NCBI GenBank assembly: GCA_964457365.1
Contig: CAYWFP010000077.1
Location: 1 to 20,245 of the forward strand
Reading direction: 5' to 3'
Source: CAYWFP01 sp964457365
GTDB lineage: Bacteria; Planctomycetota; SZUA-567
DNA length: 20,245 nt
Made by a program: the position numbers and the translations under genes. Below are positions 15,683-20,245 of this stretch, piece by piece (position 1 is the stretch's first letter; every line of letters starts with the position of its first letter). A model generated the notes under the pieces. The model made no database searches, was not told where the DNA came from, and saw only the letters and a program-made list of their open reading frames with translations.

Positions 15683-16855
15683 TCAGCCCGCGGCGGCCTC
15701 GGCGGCGCGTTCGCGACGGTACTGCAGCGGCGCGGTCTTGCGGTAGCGCTTGAAGACCTTGGTGAAGTAGCTCTGGTCCTGGAAGCCCGTCTCCAGGGCG
15801 ATCAGCGCCAACGGCTTGTCCGTCCGCGCCAGCAGCTCCGCGGCGCGGTCGATGCGCATGCGGTTCAGCAGTTGCGTGAAGGTCGCGCCCGACTCGCTGC
15901 GGATCAGCGCGGAGAAATGCGACGGCGAGAGGTGCGCCGCCCGGGCCACGTCGTCGCGGCCGATACGCTCGCAGCAGTGGCGCTCCATGTAGGCGATGGC
16001 GTCGTGCAGGGCCTGGCCGCTGTCGCGGCGGCGGTGGCGCTGGATCGCGTCCATCAGGTGCTCGAGCGTGCTCGCCAGCCACGGCGCGAGCTCCTCCTCG
16101 CTGCCGATGCCCGAGAGCTCGACCATGGAGCGGAAGTTCGCGCCCAGAAGCTCCTCCGGATCCCCGCCGGCGTCGACGGCGGTGCGACACATGGAGACGA
16201 CCAGTTCCAGGAAGAAGCTTTTGATCGCCTCGATGCGGTTGCCGGCGTGGTAGTGGATGGCCACGAGGATGCGGTTCAGGATCGCCCGCGCCTGGCCGCG
16301 GTCGCCCGCGCGCACCGCCGAGAAGAGCGCCGGCTCCTCGCGCAGGTACAGCTCGCGGATGCCGGCGTGGCCGTACTCCTTGTACGCGTGCAGCGCGTAG
16401 GCGCGCTCCTGTTCGCTCTGGTAGCGCGCGCGCCGCAGCGCCAGCGCCGCGGCATTGGTCAGGTTCTCGCGTTCCAGCAGCTCGCGCAGATCCACGCACG
16501 CCCCGCGCGGATCGATCGGCGCGCGTCCGTCGGTGCCGGCGAAGACCTGGCGCTCGGTCGCCGTGGCCACCAGGCCGCCGACGAGCGCGGCGTTGTGCAT
16601 CAGCGGCACCGCCCAGAGCAGGCGCTTCTTCGGGCAGAACTGCACCGTCGCCTCGCCCCAGCGCAGCGTCTCCTGCAAGGCCATCAGGCGCACCGCCGTG
16701 CAGTCGCCGGCTTCCGCGCCACAGCCGGGCCTGCCGTGCACCCGCCGCCCCTGCGGATCGATGCAGCACAGCGATACGCCCCAGCGCCGCCTGTACTGCC
16801 GCGCGATGCGCTTGAAACGCGTTTCGGCGAGTACGATCGCGTCGGCTTCGGACAT
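15683..16855 (-). CDS. AraC-family regulator with PocR-like sensor domain
   Basis: This 390-aa cytoplasmic transcription regulator probably controls the divergent corrinoid genes. Residues about 13-105 resemble the PocR ligand-sensing domain: WGVSLCCIDPQGRRV, then Cys52, Cys74 and VPLMHNAALVGGLVATATE. The middle (about 150-265) is helical (ALFSAVRAGDRGQARAILNR, 177-196), a segment that often accompanies such sensors. The C-terminal 100 residues are the AraC double helix-turn-helix: IGRDDVARAAHLSPSHFSAL, then the second recognition region ALETGFQDQSYFTKVFKRY (353-371) and TAPLQYR. The ATG at 16855 is preferred over the upstream TTG at 16903 because the latter lies in the -10 box; GGGTGA precedes the ATG. 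The ligand may be a small alcohol or the methylated substrate; this is inference. Confidence 0.88.
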   Translation of the reverse strand: MSEADAIVLAETRFKRIARQYRRRWGVSLCCIDPQGRRVHGRPGCGAEAGDCTAVRLMALQETLRWGEATVQFCPKKRLLWAVPLMHNAALVGGLVATATERQVFAGTDGRAPIDPRGACVDLRELLERENLTNAAALALRRARYQSEQERAYALHAYKEYGHAGIRELYLREEPALFSAVRAGDRGQARAILNRILVAIHYHAGNRIEAIKSFFLELVVSMCRTAVDAGGDPEELLGANFRSMVELSGIGSEEELAPWLASTLEHLMDAIQRHRRRDSGQALHDAIAYMERHCCERIGRDDVARAAHLSPSHFSALIRSESGATFTQLLNRMRIDRAAELLARTDKPLALIALETGFQDQSYFTKVFKRYRKTAPLQYRRERAAEAAAG

Positions 16856-16902
16856 GAAATCACCCGCTTTCGGCCGGATCGAGCATATAACCACTTGCTC
16901 CA

Positions 16903-16931
16903 ATTATAGTTGACGAACCGGCGACAAACCA
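16903..16931 (-). promoter_or_regulatory. Promoter of the AraC-family regulator
   Basis: A perfect TATAAT lies at 16903-16908 on the minus strand. The -35 region 17 bases upstream (TGGTTT, 16926-16931) is poor and overlaps one copy of a direct repeat. The regulator may therefore control its own gene. The leader to the ATG at 16855 would be about 40 bases. Confidence 0.45.
16912..16930. repeat. Tandem 11-base-spaced direct repeat, candidate AraC operator
   Basis: GACGAACC (16912-16919) and GACAAACC (16923-16930) match at seven of eight bases and lie 11 bases apart, one helical turn. This is the arrangement expected for an AraC-type monomer pair or dimer. They sit in the region between the regulator and the divergent UroD-thioredoxin gene, overlapping the regulator's own -35 region. 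Confidence 0.4.
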
Positions 16932-16995
16932 TCTAAATCGTACGAAATTACCAAAAATAAACTCGATCCTACAAGAACACGCCTGCGGCGCGGAG

Positions 16996-17001
16996 TATAG
17001 T
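16996..17001 (+). promoter_or_regulatory. -10 box of the UroD-thioredoxin operon, no good -35
   Basis: TATAGT at 16996-17001 is a five-of-six -10 match. The hexamer 17 bases upstream is AAGAAC, not a usable -35, which suggests an activator-dependent promoter. The divergent AraC-family protein is the obvious candidate. Transcription would begin near 17008, leaving a leader of about 46 bases before the ATG at 17054. Confidence 0.4.
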
Positions 17002-17053
17002 CCCGGCAACGGTTTGCCAGAAGCCTTTCTCCATGACGATCCGAGGAGCGATC

Positions 17054-18429
17054 ATGACCAACAAGGAACTGCTGCTCAAGGCGCTGAAGAACGAGACCAC
17101 GCCGCGGCCGGCCTGGGTGCCGTTCGTCGGCGTCCACGGCGCGCACCTGCTGGGTATCGACGCGCGCACCTACCTCTGCGATCCCGAGAAGCTCGCCGCG
17201 GGGCTGCTCAAGGCCAACGAGTTGTACAAGCCCGACGGCCTGCCGGTCGCTTTCGACCTGCAGATGGAGGCGGAGGTTCTCGGCTGCGACCTGCACTGGC
17301 CCAAGGACGGCCCGCCGTCGGTGAAGTCGCACCCGCTGGAAGGAGGCGACCTGAGCGATTTGCCGCCGTTCACCACCGAGAAGGGACGTTTCCCCGTCGT
17401 CAAGGAGGCCATCGCGAAGCTGCGCGCGGCGATCGGCGATCACGTCGCCCTTTACGGCCTGCTCTGCGGCCCGTTCACCCTGACGATGCACCTCAAGGGC
17501 AACGACCTCTTTCTGGACATGTTCGACGAACCGGAGTCGATCCAGGAGGTCTGCACTTACTGCGCGGGCATCGCCAAGCAGGTGGCGAAGTTCTACCTCG
17601 AGAACGGCGTCGACGTCGTCGCCGCGGTCGACCCGATGACCAGCCAGATCTCCCCCGAGCACTTCCAGGAATTCGCCGCGCCGTACCTGAACGACCTCTT
17701 CGACTTCGTCCGCGCCAAGGGCGGGCTCTCCTCGCTCTTCGTCTGCGGCGACGCCACGCGCAACCTCGAGGTCATGGGCGAGACCACCTGCGACAACATC
17801 TCCATCGACGAGAACATCCCGCTGGAGCTGCTGCGCGACATCACCCGCGGCCAGGGCAAGAGCTTCGGCGGCAATCTCAAGCTGACCACGGTGCTGCTGC
17901 TGGGCACCGAGGACGACAGCAAGCTCGACGCCATCCGCTGCATCGACACCGGCGGCGGCTGCGGCTTCGTGCTCGCGCCCGGCTGCGACCTGCCCTTCGC
18001 CACGCCGCCGGCGAACCTGCAGGCGGTGACGGAGATGGTCCACGACGCCTACAAGCGCGAGGTGGCCAAGCGGACCATCGTCGTCCAGGCCGCCGAGAAC
18101 GAGACCGAGTTCCCGCTGCCGGACTTCGCCGCCGCTCACGAGGTGCACGTCGACGTGGTCACCCTCGACTCGGCCTCCTGCGCGCCGTGCCAGTACATGA
18201 TGGACGCGGTCCACCGCGCGCAGAAGCAGATCCAGGCGCCGTTGATCGTCAAGGAGCACCGCATCACCACGCGCGAGGGCATCGCCGCGATGAGCGCGCT
18301 GGGCGTGAGCAACATCCCGACCATCACCATCGACGGCGAGGTCAAGTTCGCCTCGGTCATCCCCGACCAGAAGACGCTGATCGCCGCCATCAACGAGAAG
18401 GTGGAGGCGAAGAAGGAGAAGGCGCCGGC

Positions 18430-18433
<4 letters not shown>
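17054..18433 (+). CDS. UroD-family methyltransferase-like protein fused to a thioredoxin domain
   Basis: This 459-aa protein has two domains. Residues 1 to about 345 are a UroD/MtaA-type barrel: TNKELLLKALKNE and RPAWVPFVGVHGAHLLG at the start, VDPMTSQISPEHFQEFAAPY (192-211), then FVCGDATRNL (229-238) and FVLAPGCDLPFATPPANLQA (305-324). Compared with the zinc ligands H-x-C ... C of MtaA/MtbA, Cys231 and Cys311 are present but the His position is Phe229. Residues about 363-450 form a thioredoxin-like domain with the redox motif CAPC (376-379) and the cis-proline loop NIPT (420-423). The ATG at 17054 follows GAGGAG; the in-frame start at 17033 lacks such a site. It overlaps the GTPase gene by ATGA and probably shares its mRNA. 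A redox step linked to methyl or thiol transfer is a reasonable guess. Confidence 0.88.
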
Positions 18434-19356
<923 letters not shown>

Positions 19357-19368
19357 TCCGAATTTCGC

Positions 19369-19397
19369 TTGCATTCGCGGGCGGCGGAGGCTAGAGA
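19369..19397 (+). promoter_or_regulatory. Possible extra promoter for the corrinoid protein gene
   Basis: TTGCAT (19369-19374) and TAGAGA (19392-19397) are 17 bases apart in the 98-base gap before the corrinoid protein gene. Both are weak matches. A small hairpin CGGGC-GCGT-GCCCG (19418-19431) follows within the leader. The gene could also be transcribed from the upstream operon promoter. Confidence 0.3.
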
Positions 19398-19454
19398 AAC
19401 ACTTGTTCGATTTCGCACGGGCGCGTGCCCGCAACCTGACGAGGGGAGAAGAGA

Positions 19455-20084
19455 ATGGCTGATCTGGCTGGACTGACCGAAAGCATCAAGAAGGGCAAGC
19501 GCAAGGACGCCAAGGCGCTCACCGAGGCGTGCATCAACGAGAACGTCGCCGCGCGCGAGATTCTCGATGCGCTGCTGGCGGGCATGAGCGATGTGGGCGA
19601 GCGCTTCAAGAAAAACGAGATCTTCGTGCCGGAGGTGCTGATCGCCGCGCGCGCGATGAACACGGCGATGGAGCTGCTCGAGCCGCAGCTCGTGGACGCG
19701 GGCATCAAGCCCGAGCACAAGGTCGTCATCGGCACGGTCAAGGGCGACCTGCACGACATCGGCAAGAACCTCGTCGCGATGATGCTCGAGGGCGGCGGCT
19801 ACGACGTCATCGACCTCGAGGTCGATGTCTCGCCCGAGGACTTCGTGTCGACGGCCAGTGAGCAGGACGCGAACGTGATCGCCCTGTCGGCGCTGCTGAC
19901 GACCACCATGCCCTCGATGAAGGACACCGTCGACGCGCTTGTCGAGGCGGGCCTGAAGGACCAGGTCAAGGTCGTCATCGGCGGCGCGCCGGTCACGCAG
20001 TCCTACGCCGACGAGATCGGCGCTGACGGCTACGCGCCCGACGCGGCCTCCGCGGTCGACAAGGTCGCGGAACTGCTCGCGTAG
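19455..20084 (+). CDS. Corrinoid (cobalamin-binding) methyl-carrier protein, MtaC/MttC-like
   Basis: This 209-aa cytoplasmic protein carries the methyl group on a cobalamin cofactor between a substrate methyltransferase and a second methyltransferase. Residues 1-85 are the helical cap domain (VAAREILDALLAGMSDVGER, 31-50; VPEVLIAARAM, 58-68). Residues 88-209 are the Rossmann-like B12 domain with the DxHxxG signature GDLHDIGKN (97-105), where His100 is the lower cobalt ligand. SALLTTTM (145-152) and IGGAPVTQSYADEIGADGYA (175-194) complete it. The length matches MtaC, MtbC and MttC (about 210-260 aa). The ATG at 19455 follows GAGGGGAGAAGAGA, a strong site. It lies 98 bases after the CobW-like gene in the same direction and is the clearest marker that this locus performs corrinoid methyl transfer. 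Confidence 0.96.
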   Translation: MADLAGLTESIKKGKRKDAKALTEACINENVAAREILDALLAGMSDVGERFKKNEIFVPEVLIAARAMNTAMELLEPQLVDAGIKPEHKVVIGTVKGDLHDIGKNLVAMMLEGGGYDVIDLEVDVSPEDFVSTASEQDANVIALSALLTTTMPSMKDTVDALVEAGLKDQVKVVIGGAPVTQSYADEIGADGYAPDAASAVDKVAELLA

Positions 20085-20111
20085 GGCCGTTCGCGACGCT
20101 GCAGCTTAGAA

Positions 20112-20168
20112 CTGACGCAGGAGCCATCGTCGCGTCTTCTCGCGGCGACGATGGTTCCTGCACGTCAG
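20112..20168. repeat. Long hairpin after the corrinoid protein gene
   Basis: The arms CTGACG + CAGGAGCCATCGTCGC (20112-20133) and GCGACGATGGTTCCTG + CGTCAG (20145-20160, 20163-20168) pair over 22 positions with one G-T pair. A two-base bulge (20161-20162) and an 11-base loop interrupt them. The hairpin starts 28 bases after the stop codon. It could act as a terminator or mRNA-stabilising structure, but no T-tract follows. CTGCAG hexamers flank it at 20099 and 20183. Confidence 0.6.
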
Positions 20169-20200
20169 CTTGCCGGTATCAACTGCAGGGAGTGAACATC

Positions 20201-20245
20201 ATGCCCATCTTTGCCATAGCTCTGTTGCTTATCTCGGTCTCGCTC
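20201..20245 (+). CDS. Start of a secreted or membrane protein, cut by the window edge
   Basis: An ATG at 20201 follows GGGAG at a suitable distance and opens a frame that runs off the window after 15 codons. The visible residues (MPIFAIALLLISVSL) are hydrophobic, like a signal peptide or first membrane helix. The hairpin upstream separates it from the corrinoid protein gene. Nothing more can be said about its function. Confidence 0.5.
   Translation, partial: MPIFAIALLLISVSL

Noticed and set aside
14838..16769. Minus-strand frame of 643 codons spanning the regulator and a UroD gene
   Set aside because: It overlaps two genes with clear domains in another frame; its own translation is Arg/Gly/Ala-rich and motif-free.
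16904..17053. Cobalamin riboswitch before the corrinoid operon
   Set aside because: The leader after the likely transcription start is under 50 bases and no convincing B12-box is present. An AraC-type control region explains the gap better.
17014..18429. Upstream extension of the CobW-like frame back to 17014
   Set aside because: This part is a shifted-frame shadow of the UroD-thioredoxin gene. The GTPase starts at 18430 with its P-loop right after the ATG and overlaps the previous stop.

Overview
This is a GC-rich bacterial window with 14 supported genes, one of them a partial gene at the right edge. No RNA genes, CRISPR arrays or recognisable insertion sequences were seen. The mix of several UroD-family methyltransferase-like proteins, a PocR-type AraC regulator, secreted proteins of unknown function and very GC-rich DNA is reminiscent of the Lentisphaerota/Kiritimatiellota/Verrucomicrobiota group. 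That assignment is an inference from gene content, not a phylogeny.

Left part (1-5900): an AT-rich stretch with strong start signals but no convincing gene; a secreted protein of unknown function (minus strand); an RnfG-like FMN-binding protein (minus) ending in a clear intrinsic terminator; a divergent MoxR-type AAA+ ATPase (plus); and a secreted HExxH metallopeptidase-like protein (minus). Middle (5890-9250): a tight operon of three GT4-type glycosyltransferases joined by ATGA stop/start overlaps, probably for a cell-surface glycan. Then come a lipoprotein of unknown function (9317-10783) and an unusual five-helix membrane protein (10912-11994). The latter looks like a reduced MotA channel subunit fused to a FliL periplasmic domain, with no flagellar gene in sight.

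Right part (11996-20084): a corrinoid-dependent C1 (methyl-transfer) locus arranged around a divergent regulatory region at about 16900-17050. To the left (minus strand) lie an AraC regulator with a PocR-like sensor domain, a UroD-family protein, thiH (2-iminoacetate synthase) and a second UroD-family protein. To the right (plus strand) lie a UroD-family protein fused to a CxxC thioredoxin domain, a CobW/COG0523 GTPase overlapping it by 4 bases, and a MtaC/MttC-like cobalamin-binding protein. By analogy with known three-component systems, one or more UroD proteins would move a methyl group on or off the corrinoid protein. The substrate is not evident, and no MttB- or MtaB-type methyltransferase or RamA-type activator is visible.

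Many genes have their own recognisable sigma-70-like promoter, often with TTGC as the start of the -35 box and a 17-base spacer, so even same-strand neighbours may be separately transcribed. The most notable observations are the MotA-FliL fusion, the UroD-thioredoxin fusion that lacks the usual zinc histidine, and the corrinoid locus as a whole.
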